Made by a program: the position numbers and the translations under genes
The notes under the pieces: generated by a model
The model's input: the letters and a program-made list of their open reading frames with translations, nothing else
What the model was told of the DNA's origin: nothing
Databases searched by the model: none
Part shown: positions 25,362 to 33,274 of the stretch, one piece after another
Layout: every line of letters begins with the position of its first letter
Position numbering within the stretch: the stretch's first letter is position 1
Assembly (NCBI GenBank): GCA_946886075.1
Contig: CAMPHR010000010.1
Coordinates: forward strand, 31,861 to 95,860
Direction: 5' to 3'
Source of the DNA: an uncultured Novosphingobium sp.
Lineage (GTDB): Bacteria > Pseudomonadota > Alphaproteobacteria > Sphingomonadales > Sphingomonadaceae
Length of the DNA: 64,000 bases

Positions 25362-26225
25362 ATGACTGATCGACAGCCAAGCTTCGTCGTGATCGGGGCC
25401 ATGAAGGGTGCAACCACATGGATCGCCCATCAGCTCCGCAATCATCCCCAATTATGGCTCCCCAGCGCGGAACCGCATTATTTCAGCTCGGAATTTGATC
25501 GCGGGCCGGCCTGGTATGCTTCCCTCTTTGACGCCGCTCCACCGGGGCGCATTATCGGGGAAAAATCGGCCGACTATCTTGCCCACCCCCTGGCACCGGC
25601 GCGCATGGCCGCAATGCTGCCCGATGCACGATTGATCGTTCAACTGCGCGATCCGGTTCAGCGCGCCTATTCGGACTATTGCATGCTGTTCCGCCGCGGC
25701 TGGGTCAGCGGCGATCCCGGCAAATATCTGAAGGGCGCCAATCCGGAAAAATCCCGCTTTCTGTCCGGGGGCCTCTATGGCGCGCATCTTCGCCGTTACC
25801 TGCAACATTACCGACGCGACCAGATTCATGTGATCCTGTACGAATCGCTGCGGGAGAAGCCGGAACAGATCATTGCCGACGTGTGCATGCATATCGGCGT
25901 GCCCGTGCATATCGCGCAGGAAGAAGTCGCCAGCCGGAAGAATGACAGCACCAGCCCGATGCTGCCATTGCCGCTGCGTCGCATCTTGCAGCCGATGCGC
26001 CCGGTTCTGGATCCGCTTCGATCCAACCGCCATCTGGCGAAATTGCGGGCGTCGCTGGCCGCGCCCGTGCGCTATCCGCCCTTGACCGATGAATTGCAGC
26101 AGATGCTCCGCGACTTTTACCATGATGATATTCTGATCCTGCAGGACATGCTGCACATGGACCTGGGTCATTGGCTAAGCGGCGGCCAAGCCTTGACTGA
26201 ACCACATGCGATCGCCGCAGGATGA
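25362..26225 (+). CDS. PAPS-dependent sulfotransferase
   Basis: 287 residues from ATG 25362, with GAAGGT 4 bases upstream. The 5'-phosphosulfate loop is VIGAMKGATTW (Lys15 to Trp20). The 3'-phosphate motif is LRDPVQRAYSDYCM (about 94 to 107), so the PAPS site is complete. It is divergent from the six-gene operon and closes the polysaccharide locus. Expected role: sulfation of a hydroxyl on the polysaccharide or its precursor. No PAPS synthesis genes (cysND, cysC) are in the window. The acceptor is unknown. Confidence 0.88.
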   Translation: MTDRQPSFVVIGAMKGATTWIAHQLRNHPQLWLPSAEPHYFSSEFDRGPAWYASLFDAAPPGRIIGEKSADYLAHPLAPARMAAMLPDARLIVQLRDPVQRAYSDYCMLFRRGWVSGDPGKYLKGANPEKSRFLSGGLYGAHLRRYLQHYRRDQIHVILYESLREKPEQIIADVCMHIGVPVHIAQEEVASRKNDSTSPMLPLPLRRILQPMRPVLDPLRSNRHLAKLRASLAAPVRYPPLTDELQQMLRDFYHDDILILQDMLHMDLGHWLSGGQALTEPHAIAAG

Positions 26226-26354
26226 TGCCTTGGGGCGCGGTAGCCCAGCTGGTCCCGTCAAAAGCAGCCGCGCTTTAATTTAGGTTGGCGCAGCCCCTGC
26301 GACCTGTCTTTGAGGGCGGACGTTCTTGCTGTTCCCAATTTCTTGGAGAGCAGC

Positions 26355-26570
26355 ATGTCGTTTCGTCACGATCTTTTGCCCTTTTCCCTGACCATCACCG
26401 GCGGGCTTCTCCTGTCCGCCTGCAGCCCCGCAGCGCAGAATGAGAGCGGCCGCGTCCCCGGCGGAACGGACCAGCAGGACGCGATCAACGCGGCGAACGA
26501 TAGCGGCGCGTCGAACAGCATGCCCGGCATCGGCGCGCCGGGCACGGGCGGGCAGGGGACGCAGCCATGA
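26355..26570 (+). CDS. Small hypothetical lipoprotein
   Basis: 71 residues from ATG 26355. A lipoprotein signal MSFRHDLLPF...LLLSAC places the lipid Cys at about residue 23. The mature part is short, Gly-, Asn- and Ala-rich (GASNSMPGIGAPGTGGQGTQP) and probably disordered. It overlaps the next gene at ATGA, so it is probably made together with the DUF4142 lipoprotein. No family recognised. Confidence 0.7.
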   Translation: MSFRHDLLPFSLTITGGLLLSACSPAAQNESGRVPGGTDQQDAINAANDSGASNSMPGIGAPGTGGQGTQP

Positions 26571-27190
26571 TCCGCGCCGCATCGCTAACGTTCGGCAGCG
26601 TCGCGCTTGTGCTCCTCCCCGCCTGCAACCAGACGAGCGGCGTTGCTGGGGACAGCCCTGTCGCCAATGGCTCCGCCACGGTCGCCAAACATTATGAAGG
26701 GCCAAAGCCCGAAGGCGTCTCCAGCCCCAATGACGCGGTCACCACGACCTTCTACATCCCGCAGGCCGCGATCAGCGACATGTACGAGATCGAGGCAAGC
26801 GAAATGGCCCTCGTCCGCGCGAAGGCGCCGGAGGTGAAGGCTTTCGCCAGGATGATGATCGACGATCACAAGAAGACGAGCGCCGCGCTCAAGCAGTTCG
26901 TCGCCGACAATCCCGTCAACATCGCTATTCCCGGCCATATGGACGCGCGCCGCCAGGCGATGCTGTCCAACCTGAAGGGCGCAAGCGACGCCGGGTTCGA
27001 CGCCGAATATGTCGGCCAGCAGGCCGCTGCGCATCAGGAAGCGTTCAACCTGCACAGCAGCTACGCCAACCGCGGCGATTATCCCGCGCTCAAGACGCTG
27101 GCGCAATCAACCGCGAAGCTGGTCGGACATCATCGCGAGCAGGTCGCCGCGCTCGACAAGAAGTACGGCACCGCCGCCGGAGCACCCTGA
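26567..27190 (+). CDS. DUF4142 domain lipoprotein
   Basis: 207 residues. Lipoprotein signal with VLLPAC (Cys about 19). Residues about 60 to 200 form the DUF4142 helical domain, a ferritin-like four-helix arrangement (EIEASEMALVRAKAPEVKAF, then MMIDDHKKTSAALKQF). Members are periplasmic or outer-membrane proteins of unknown function, often stress-related. Acid and His positions such as E-x-x-x-E and DDH could bind metal, but this is not shown. It is translationally coupled to the small lipoprotein before it. Confidence 0.85.
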   Translation: MIRAASLTFGSVALVLLPACNQTSGVAGDSPVANGSATVAKHYEGPKPEGVSSPNDAVTTTFYIPQAAISDMYEIEASEMALVRAKAPEVKAFARMMIDDHKKTSAALKQFVADNPVNIAIPGHMDARRQAMLSNLKGASDAGFDAEYVGQQAAAHQEAFNLHSSYANRGDYPALKTLAQSTAKLVGHHREQVAALDKKYGTAAGAP

Positions 27191-27210
27191 CGGCGGAGAG
27201 CGCGGCCTCA

Positions 27211-28329
27211 TTAGAATTCAGGCGTGACGGGCCGCGCTTCTTCCTGCGTCAAGGGGCCTTCCAGGCCGTTCCCCATCCGCATCCGCGTGACGATGTTCCA
27301 TGTCGCGATGAACAGCGCCGCGATCACCGGCCCGATGACGATGCCGTTGAAGCCGAACAAATCGATGCCGCCCAATGTGGTGATCAGCACCACATAGTCC
27401 GGAATGCGCGTATCGCGGCCGACCAGTATCGGCCTCAACAGATTGTCGACGAGGCCGATGATGAACAGCCCGCAGGCCACGAGGATGATTGCCTTCGCCA
27501 CCGCGCCGGTCGCCAGCAGGTACAGCGCCACCGGCACCCAGACGAGCCCCGTTCCCACTGCCGGGATCAGCGAGAAACAGCCCATCAGCACGCCCCACAA
27601 CAAGGGCCCTTGTATCCCCAGCATCCAGAAAACGATGCCGCCGATCATCCCCTGCACGATGGCGACGACGACGCTGCCCTTGATCGTCGCGCGGATGACG
27701 ACGACGAACTGCTCCATCAATGCTCGCCTGTGCGTGGCGCGCAGCGGTGCCGCGCGATCCAGCCGCCCCGCCAGCGCGGACCCGTCGCGCAGAAGGAAGA
27801 AGGTGAGGTAGAGCGACACGCTCAACGCCACGAAAAAGCTGAACGCGCTCTGCCCGATCTGGAACACCTGCGCGGCGACCGATTGGAAGCTGTTGGCGAC
27901 CCCCTCGCTCAACATGGTCCGGACCGTCGCGAAATTGGTGATGCCCACCCGCGCCAGCAGGGCCGACGCCCAATCGGGCAGGCTCGCCTGAAACGCATTG
28001 AACATCGCGGGGATATTGATCTGGCCTGACTGTACCTTGGCGTAGAACAGGCTCGCTTCCTGCACCAGCGCCACCCCCAGCACGATCGCGGGAAGGATGA
28101 CGACCGCGACGATCAGCAACAGGGTAAGGCCCGCCGCGCTGTTGGGCCGCCCAGGCATCTGGCGCAGCAGGTTCTGGTTGATCGGTCCGAACAGGATGGC
28201 CGAAATCACACCCCAAAGGATCGCCGCGAAAAAGGGTTCGATCACCAGCGCGAAGGCCACCGACACCAGCAGCACGAAGCCAAGGAAAACGCCATCTTCG
28301 ATGCGGACATTTTGCGGCTGGTCGGTCAT
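27211..28329 (-). CDS. AI-2E family transporter (PerM/TqsA-like permease)
   Basis: 372 residues with about eight membrane segments and the family's C-terminal signature region: MIGGIVFWMLGIQGPLLWGVLMGCFSLIPAVGT (about 215 to 247), then the GFNGIVIGPVIAALF segment near residue 337. Family members are trimmer-type exporters or Na+/H+ antiporters of varied substrates. The name comes from E. coli TqsA and does not imply quorum signalling here. It is convergent with the DUF4142 gene. Confidence 0.88.
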   Translation of the reverse strand: MTDQPQNVRIEDGVFLGFVLLVSVAFALVIEPFFAAILWGVISAILFGPINQNLLRQMPGRPNSAAGLTLLLIVAVVILPAIVLGVALVQEASLFYAKVQSGQINIPAMFNAFQASLPDWASALLARVGITNFATVRTMLSEGVANSFQSVAAQVFQIGQSAFSFFVALSVSLYLTFFLLRDGSALAGRLDRAAPLRATHRRALMEQFVVVIRATIKGSVVVAIVQGMIGGIVFWMLGIQGPLLWGVLMGCFSLIPAVGTGLVWVPVALYLLATGAVAKAIILVACGLFIIGLVDNLLRPILVGRDTRIPDYVVLITTLGGIDLFGFNGIVIGPVIAALFIATWNIVTRMRMGNGLEGPLTQEEARPVTPEF

Positions 28330-28509
28330 GTCCGCGCTTTGGCAGAAATGATGGGGGAAAGTCCATCGTCGCGCGATGCTGCTCCCTGCTGCACCGCCGC
28401 TAACATTTGCTGTGTCAAAAAGGTCGCAGTGACGCCAATTTTGTCCAGGCGATTGAATCCGCGCCCGCGGTGCTTAAGAGCTTTAAGGACAATTATCGGA
28501 AAGCAGGAC

Positions 28510-28947
28510 ATGGCAAAACCCGAATCCTGGCGGCTGAGCCCGGAAGCCTACAGCTTCATCACCAGCATGGATACGCGCTTCCAGGATATCGACACGATGG
28601 GCCACATCAACAATGTGGCCATCTCCGGCATCTTCGAAACCGCCCGCATCCGCTTTCACCATCATCTCGGCCGTCATCCGCAGGAACAGGGCGTGCGCTG
28701 GCTGGTCGCCGCCGTATCGCTGAACTTTGTCGAGGAATCGCACTTCCCCTATCCGTTCGAAGTGCATTGCGGCATCGGCCATATCGGCCGCACCAGCTGG
28801 ACCGTCAGCTCCGCTGCCTTCCAGAAGGGCGTCTGCGTCGCCACCTGTGACACCACCGTCGTCACCCACGGCGCTGAAGGCCGACGCAGCATCGACGCCA
28901 CCCTGCGCGAAGCGATGGAGCGCAACTTCCTGCGTCAACCGGGGTAA
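28510..28947 (+). CDS. Hotdog-fold acyl-CoA thioesterase
   Basis: 145 residues from ATG 28510 (MAKPESWRLSP), with GCAGGA just upstream; an upstream in-frame extension is not conserved-looking. The 4-hydroxybenzoyl-CoA thioesterase-type motif TRFQDIDTMGHINNVAISG holds the catalytic Asp and the GHxNN turn. It should hydrolyse acyl-CoA thioesters in the cytoplasm. Neighbours give no clue to the substrate. It is divergent from the AI-2E gene. Confidence 0.87.
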   Translation: MAKPESWRLSPEAYSFITSMDTRFQDIDTMGHINNVAISGIFETARIRFHHHLGRHPQEQGVRWLVAAVSLNFVEESHFPYPFEVHCGIGHIGRTSWTVSSAAFQKGVCVATCDTTVVTHGAEGRRSIDATLREAMERNFLRQPG

Positions 28948-29021
28948 GGCCGGAGCGGCTATTTGCCGCCATTCACCCGTTGATCCTGCTCGCCCGCGCG
29001 CCACGAACCACCCTCCTCACC

Positions 29022-29113
29022 TCCGTTCGCCTTGAGCTGTCGAAGGGCTTCCCTTCTTGAAGAGAAGAAAGAAGGGGTAAGGGAGGGGCTGCGACAAGCT
29101 CAGCCCAAACGGG
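29022..29113. repeat. Inverted intergenic repeat, family D
   Basis: The left arm CCGTTCGCCTTGAGCTGTCG is matched, inverted, by the right arm CTGCGACAAGCTCAG plus CCCAAACGG. The arms are similar but imperfect and flank a purine-rich centre. It lies between the thioesterase and DUF983 stops. This is the GTTCG-x-CTTGAGCTTGTCGAAGG kind of dispersed repeat seen in many sphingomonad and proteobacterial genomes. It may also end transcription from either side. Confidence 0.6.
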
Positions 29114-29130
29114 GCTGGGGATTGCTCGAT

Positions 29131-29517
29131 TTAGTCCGCAAATCCATCCATTCGCCGCGCCCATTGAAACGCAATCACCGCGCCCTTGACCGGCTGGATC
29201 ATCAATCCCGCCAACACCACAGCCAGCCCTGGCCACAGCAGCGCCTGCACCCCCAAGGGAATAGCGAGCGCGCTGTTCACCTCGATCATCACAGGCACCA
29301 ATATGTGTCCGAGCAGCAGGATCACGATATAGGCGGGGAAGTCGTCCGCCCGGGACAGATCCCATGGCTGCCCGCACGCGCCGCAAGCAGCGCTGGGTTT
29401 CAGGAACCGGGCGAACATCGCGCCTTCTCCACAGGCAGGGCAGCGCCCTCTCAGCGCCCGCGACAAGGCCGGACGGAAAGGCCGCACAGCCATTTGCGGA
29501 GAAGGATTATCGCTCAT
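29131..29517 (-). CDS. DUF983 family membrane protein
   Basis: 128 residues. A four-cysteine motif, CPACGEGAMF then CGACGQPW (about 27 to 55), suggests a small zinc ribbon. Two membrane segments follow (YIVILLLGHILVPVMIEV and LLWPGLAVVLAGLMIQPV), then a short tail (ALQWARRMDG-like). DUF983 proteins are common in Alphaproteobacteria and sometimes lie near cytochrome oxidase genes. Here the divergent neighbour is pabB. Function unknown. Confidence 0.85.
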   Translation of the reverse strand: MSDNPSPQMAVRPFRPALSRALRGRCPACGEGAMFARFLKPSAACGACGQPWDLSRADDFPAYIVILLLGHILVPVMIEVNSALAIPLGVQALLWPGLAVVLAGLMIQPVKGAVIAFQWARRMDGFAD

Positions 29518-29611
29518 GCACCGTCCCTATGGCCAGCTGCCGCGGCGCGCAACAAAGGTTTAGGCATCGGCCGCCCTTCCTCCCGGCCAAAAGGCTGTTA
29601 AGACGGCGCGC

Positions 29612-30793
29612 ATGCAACTGCCGGGTTCCTCCGAAGCCTTTGTCCTGTTCGACGATGCGCGAGAGCGCAATCCCGCCCCCGCGCGCCTGTATCGCGACCC
29701 GGTGGAGGTCATCTGCGCCGATTGCCTCGAAGAGGTGCAGCCCGCGCTCGACCGCATCGCCGAAGCGGCCGAGCTGGGCCTGCATGCGGCCGGGTATATG
29801 AGTTATGAAGCGGGACTGATGCTGGAGGATCGGCTCCAGCCGGTTGCACTGCGACAGGTTGATCGCACGCCCGCCATGCCGCTGCTCTGGTTCGGCCTGT
29901 TCGAAGGTCATCGGCTGATCGACCCTGCGCTGATGCCGGACCTGCTGCCCGATCCCGCCACTGCAACGGTCGAACCGCCCCGGCCGCTGATCGATGAACA
30001 GGCCTATCATTCTGCCTTCGCCCGCGTTCAGGAATATATCCGCGCTGGCGACATCTATCAGGCCAATCTGACCTTCCCCTGCGCCACTCGCTTCACCGGC
30101 GACATCATGGCCCTTTACGCCGCGATCCGTCCCCGCCAGCGCGCAGGCTATGGCGGCATCGTCCGCACGGGCGCGCACAACATCCTCTCCTTCTCGCCCG
30201 AACTGTTCTTCACCAATGTTCGCGGGCAGCTGACCGCGCGGCCGATGAAGGGTACCGCTCGCCGCGCTGCTGATCCAGTGACCGACGCGGCTCTCGCGCG
30301 CGAGCTGGAGCAGGATGCCAAGCAGCGCGCCGAAAACCTGATGATCGTCGATCTGCTGCGTAATGACCTTTCCCGCGTGTCGCGCGCGGGGACGGTGACC
30401 GTGCCCGACCTCTTCCATGTCGAAACCTATCCGACAGTGCATCAGATGGTTTCGACCATCCGCGCGCGAATGCTGCCCGGCCTTTCGCCCATCGACATAT
30501 TGCGCATCCTCTTCCCCTGCGGCTCGATCACCGGCGCGCCAAAGGTGCGGGCGATGGAGATCATCGACGCGGTGGAGCCCCATCCCCGTGGCATTTACAC
30601 CGGCACCATGGGCTGGATCGATCCGAACGGAGACGCCGCCTTCAATGTTGCCATTCGCACGATTTGGGTTGAAGAAGGCAGCAGGGAAGGGCGCCTGGGA
30701 TTGGGTTCGGGCATCGTCGCGGACTCGGATGCAGCATCCGAGTGGGCGGAATGTCTGGCCAAGGGGCGCTTCCTCACGACCGCAGCACAATAG
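29612..30793 (+). CDS. pabB: Aminodeoxychorismate synthase component I
   Basis: 393 residues of the chorismate-binding family. The motif RPMKGTARRAADPVTD (about 210) carries the PIKGT-like lysine that marks PabB rather than TrpE. FPCGSITGAPKVRAMEII lies near 305 and GLGSGIVADSD near 367. With a glutaminase subunit (PabA, not in the window) it makes 4-amino-4-deoxychorismate for folate. A pabC-like gene follows after 18 bases, so the two form one folate unit. In many proteobacteria these two domains are fused; here they are separate. Confidence 0.93.
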   Translation: MQLPGSSEAFVLFDDARERNPAPARLYRDPVEVICADCLEEVQPALDRIAEAAELGLHAAGYMSYEAGLMLEDRLQPVALRQVDRTPAMPLLWFGLFEGHRLIDPALMPDLLPDPATATVEPPRPLIDEQAYHSAFARVQEYIRAGDIYQANLTFPCATRFTGDIMALYAAIRPRQRAGYGGIVRTGAHNILSFSPELFFTNVRGQLTARPMKGTARRAADPVTDAALARELEQDAKQRAENLMIVDLLRNDLSRVSRAGTVTVPDLFHVETYPTVHQMVSTIRARMLPGLSPIDILRILFPCGSITGAPKVRAMEIIDAVEPHPRGIYTGTMGWIDPNGDAAFNVAIRTIWVEEGSREGRLGLGSGIVADSDAASEWAECLAKGRFLTTAAQ

Positions 30794-30811
30794 GGGGCTT
30801 GAATAGTTTCG

Positions 30812-31435
30812 ATGTCATTGGCTGACGGACGGTTTGATCTGCTCGAAACGATGGCTTTCGACCCCCTCGAGGGCATCAGGTTGCTGGAGCTTCATCTGGA
30901 GCGGCTGAAGGAAAGCGCTGAGGCACTGGATTTCAGCTTCGACCGCCATGAGGTACGCAACGAATTGCAAGCCGCCACCTTCCGCCTGCGCGAACGCAGC
31001 CGCCTGCGCCTTCTGGTCTCGCGGCGCGGCTCCATCGCGATCGAAGTGCGCGAACATCGCACTTGGCCGCAGGCGATTATGCACGTCGCGATGGTGTCCC
31101 GCAAAAGCTCCGCCAACGATCTCCGGCTCGTCCACAAGACGACCGACCGCAGCATCTACCGCGACGCGCTGAAACGCGGCGGCACCTATGAAGTGCTGAT
31201 GACCGATGAGGAAGGTTTCCTGACCGAAGGCTGCTTCTCCTCGATCTTCGTCGAACGTGGCGACAAGCTGGTCACGCCGCCTCTCTCGCGCGGCTTGCTC
31301 CCGGGCGTCCTGCGCCGCAGCCTCATCGAAATGGGCGAAGCGATAGAGGACGACCTGCGACCCCGCGACCTCGCCCACGGCTTCTTCATCGGCAACGCCG
31401 CTCGGGGTATGGTCGCCGCGTCGCTGGTCAAATAG
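30812..31435 (+). CDS. pabC: Class IV aminotransferase, probable aminodeoxychorismate lyase
   Basis: 207 residues, shorter than free-standing E. coli PabC (269). It resembles the C-terminal half of fused PabB-PabC proteins (FDLLETMAFDPLEGIRLLELHLERL). The PLP lysine is in LVHKTTDRSIY (about 105 to 115), and EGCFSSIFV (about 137) carries the fold-IV glutamate. It would release pyruvate to give p-aminobenzoate. Position directly after pabB supports this. A broader class IV aminotransferase activity is the alternative. Confidence 0.87.
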   Translation: MSLADGRFDLLETMAFDPLEGIRLLELHLERLKESAEALDFSFDRHEVRNELQAATFRLRERSRLRLLVSRRGSIAIEVREHRTWPQAIMHVAMVSRKSSANDLRLVHKTTDRSIYRDALKRGGTYEVLMTDEEGFLTEGCFSSIFVERGDKLVTPPLSRGLLPGVLRRSLIEMGEAIEDDLRPRDLAHGFFIGNAARGMVAASLVK

Positions 31436-31444
31436 TTCGATGCC

Positions 31445-31520
31445 GTCATCCCAGCGGACGCTGGGATCTCAGGCCAAGTCGCACCAAGCCTCTCAAGATT
31501 CCAGCTTCCGCTGGAATGAC
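31445..31520. repeat. Palindromic intergenic repeat, family A, copy 1
   Basis: It begins GTCATCCCAGC and ends GCTGGAATGAC, so the outer ends are inverted copies. Inside are two smaller palindromes: CCCAGC-GGAC-GCTGGG, and ATTCCAGC-TTCC-GCTGGAAT. It lies between pabC and the aspartate aminotransferase. The second copy is at 62512. Confidence 0.75.
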
Positions 31521-31639
31521 GCGTGGAGTGCAATGCGGGCCGCCGCACCCCAACTGGCGGTTGCCCCACGCGCGATAGCGCACTAAGGAGCCTCGCGTCC
31601 GCCCGCGCGGACTCACTATCCATCAGAAAGAGTGTCACG

Positions 31640-32842
31640 ATGAGCCAGACTTCCGCTGCCCTCGGTCGCATCCAGCCCTCCGCCACCCTGGCGATGAGCG
31701 CGCGTGTGAATGCCCTCAAAGCCGAAGGCGTCGATGTCATTGGTCTCTCGGCGGGCGAACCTGACTTCGACACGCCTGACTTCGTCAAGGAAGCAGGCAT
31801 CGCCGCGATCCGCAAGAACCTGACCCGCTACACCGATGTAGATGGCACCGCCGACCTCAAGGACGCGGTCGCCTTCAAGTTCAACCGCGACAATGGCCTG
31901 ACCTACAAGCGTAGCCAGATCAGCGTGAACTCGGGCGGCAAGCACACCCTGTTCAACGCGCTGGTCGCGACCGTCGATGCGGGCGATGAAGTCATCATCC
32001 CGGCACCCTATTGGGTCAGCTATCCCGACATCGTGAACTTCGCAGGCGGCACCCCCGTCTTCGTCGAAGGTCCCGCGAGCCAGGGCTACAAGATCACCGC
32101 TGCCCAGCTTGACGCCGCGATCACGCCGCGCACCAAGTGGCTGATCCTGAACTCGCCCTCCAACCCTTCGGGCGCCGCCTATTCGGCGACCGAACTGAAG
32201 GATTTGGGCGAAGTGCTGCGCCGTCACCCGCATGTCCTCATCATGACCGACGACATGTATGAGCATGTCTGGTACGCGCCCACGCCCTTCGCGACCATCG
32301 CGCAGGTCTGCCCGGACCTGTATGAGCGCACGCTGACGGTCAACGGCTGCTCCAAGGCCTTCTCGATGACCGGCTGGCGCATCGGTTTCGCCGGTGGCCC
32401 CGAATGGATCATCAAGGCGATGGGCAAGCTTCAGTCGCAGTCTACTTCCAACCCCTGCTCGATCAGCCAGGCGGCCGCCGTCGCCGCGCTGACCGGTGAG
32501 CAGGACTTCCTTGAAGAGCGCAACGCCGCCTTCAAGAAGCGCCGTGACATGGTCGTCTCGATGCTGAACGACGCGCCAGGCCTCGACTGCCCGACGCCTG
32601 AAGGCGCCTTCTACGTCTATCCCGACGCCAGCGGTCTGATGGGGAAGACCACGCCCAAGGGCCAACTGATCGACACCGACGAAAAGCTGATCGGCTATTT
32701 CCTGGACGAAGCCCGTGTCGCCGCCGTCCACGGCGCCGCCTTCGGCCTCTCGCCCGCCTTCCGCATCAGCTATGCGACGTCGGAAGAGGTGCTGGCCAAG
32801 GCGTGCAAGCGCATCCAGGAAGCCTGCGCCGCCTTGAAATAA
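31640..32842 (+). CDS. aspC: Aspartate aminotransferase (PLP fold type I, class I)
   Basis: 400 residues from ATG 31640 (MSQTSAALGRIQPSAT); an earlier in-frame start at 31523 runs through repeat DNA and is rejected. Family marks: LSAGEPDFDTPDFV (about 33), NSPSNPSGA (about 171), the PLP lysine in NGCSKAFSMTGWRIGFAGG (about 235), and the arginine in FRISYATS near the end. This is the aspartate/prephenate aminotransferase 1-beta type common in Alphaproteobacteria. It interconverts aspartate and oxaloacetate with glutamate; prephenate may also be used. Confidence 0.9.
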   Translation: MSQTSAALGRIQPSATLAMSARVNALKAEGVDVIGLSAGEPDFDTPDFVKEAGIAAIRKNLTRYTDVDGTADLKDAVAFKFNRDNGLTYKRSQISVNSGGKHTLFNALVATVDAGDEVIIPAPYWVSYPDIVNFAGGTPVFVEGPASQGYKITAAQLDAAITPRTKWLILNSPSNPSGAAYSATELKDLGEVLRRHPHVLIMTDDMYEHVWYAPTPFATIAQVCPDLYERTLTVNGCSKAFSMTGWRIGFAGGPEWIIKAMGKLQSQSTSNPCSISQAAAVAALTGEQDFLEERNAAFKKRRDMVVSMLNDAPGLDCPTPEGAFYVYPDASGLMGKTTPKGQLIDTDEKLIGYFLDEARVAAVHGAAFGLSPAFRISYATSEEVLAKACKRIQEACAALK

Positions 32843-32851
32843 GTTCCTAAT

Positions 32852-32897
32852 CCTCCCCATCGGAAGATGGGGAGGGGGACCATTTGCAAAGCAAATG
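32852..32897. repeat. Tandem palindromes, intergenic repeat family B
   Basis: A perfect 10-bp stem CCTCCCCATC / GATGGGGAGG with a GGAA loop (32852 to 32875) is followed by a second perfect palindrome, CATTTGC-AAA-GCAAATG (32881 to 32897). It lies 9 bases after the aminotransferase stop and has no T-run. This is a dispersed sphingomonad-type repeat. It could protect the mRNA 3' end or pause transcription. Confidence 0.65.
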
Positions 32898-33106
32898 ATG
32901 GAGGGGGAAAGGCGCAACGCAAGCCGTTCCCCTCATCCTCTCCGAAAAAAACGGACCCCCGGTCTGGCGCACCGTCTTGCAGCCAGAACAAGGCTGCCTA
33001 TATCGCGTTTCAACTCGAAACTTATTAGGCGTTCCCGTTAACCGGGGGCTAAGCCGCTCACTGCTAATCCCCGTCCTTCCGGGCCAAGATAGAAAGGAAG
33101 AAGGCC

Positions 33107-33274
33107 ATGCTGACATTCCTCAGATCCGACCTGTTTTTGCGCTTTCTCGGCGGTTTCGCGATCGGCTCCGCTGGCCTGTTCGCCTTCCACCTCGCCGAAC
33201 CCCCAGCGCTCACGACCCCCGCCCTGGCTGCTTCCGATAGCGCCACTCAGGCGACCTCGAATGCGGCCCTTTAA
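33107..33274 (+). CDS. Small predicted membrane protein overlapping msrA
   Basis: 55 residues from ATG 33107, with GGAAGAAGG just upstream, a good ribosome site. One membrane segment (LFLRFLGGFAIGSAGLFAF, about 9 to 27) is followed by an Ala/Thr/Ser-rich tail. The last 14 bases overlap the msrA start, suggesting coupled translation. No family recognised. The clean ribosome site and overlap support a real gene; the lack of known homologues keeps confidence moderate. Confidence 0.6.
   Translation: MLTFLRSDLFLRFLGGFAIGSAGLFAFHLAEPPALTTPALAASDSATQATSNAAL

Noticed and set aside
29507..30790. A 427-codon minus-strand frame opposite pabB
   Set aside because: pabB is complete with catalytic motifs; the opposite frame has no recognisable domain.
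31616..32917. A 433-codon minus-strand frame opposite the aspartate aminotransferase
   Set aside because: It is antisense to a gene with all PLP motifs, and its 5' part runs through repeat DNA.
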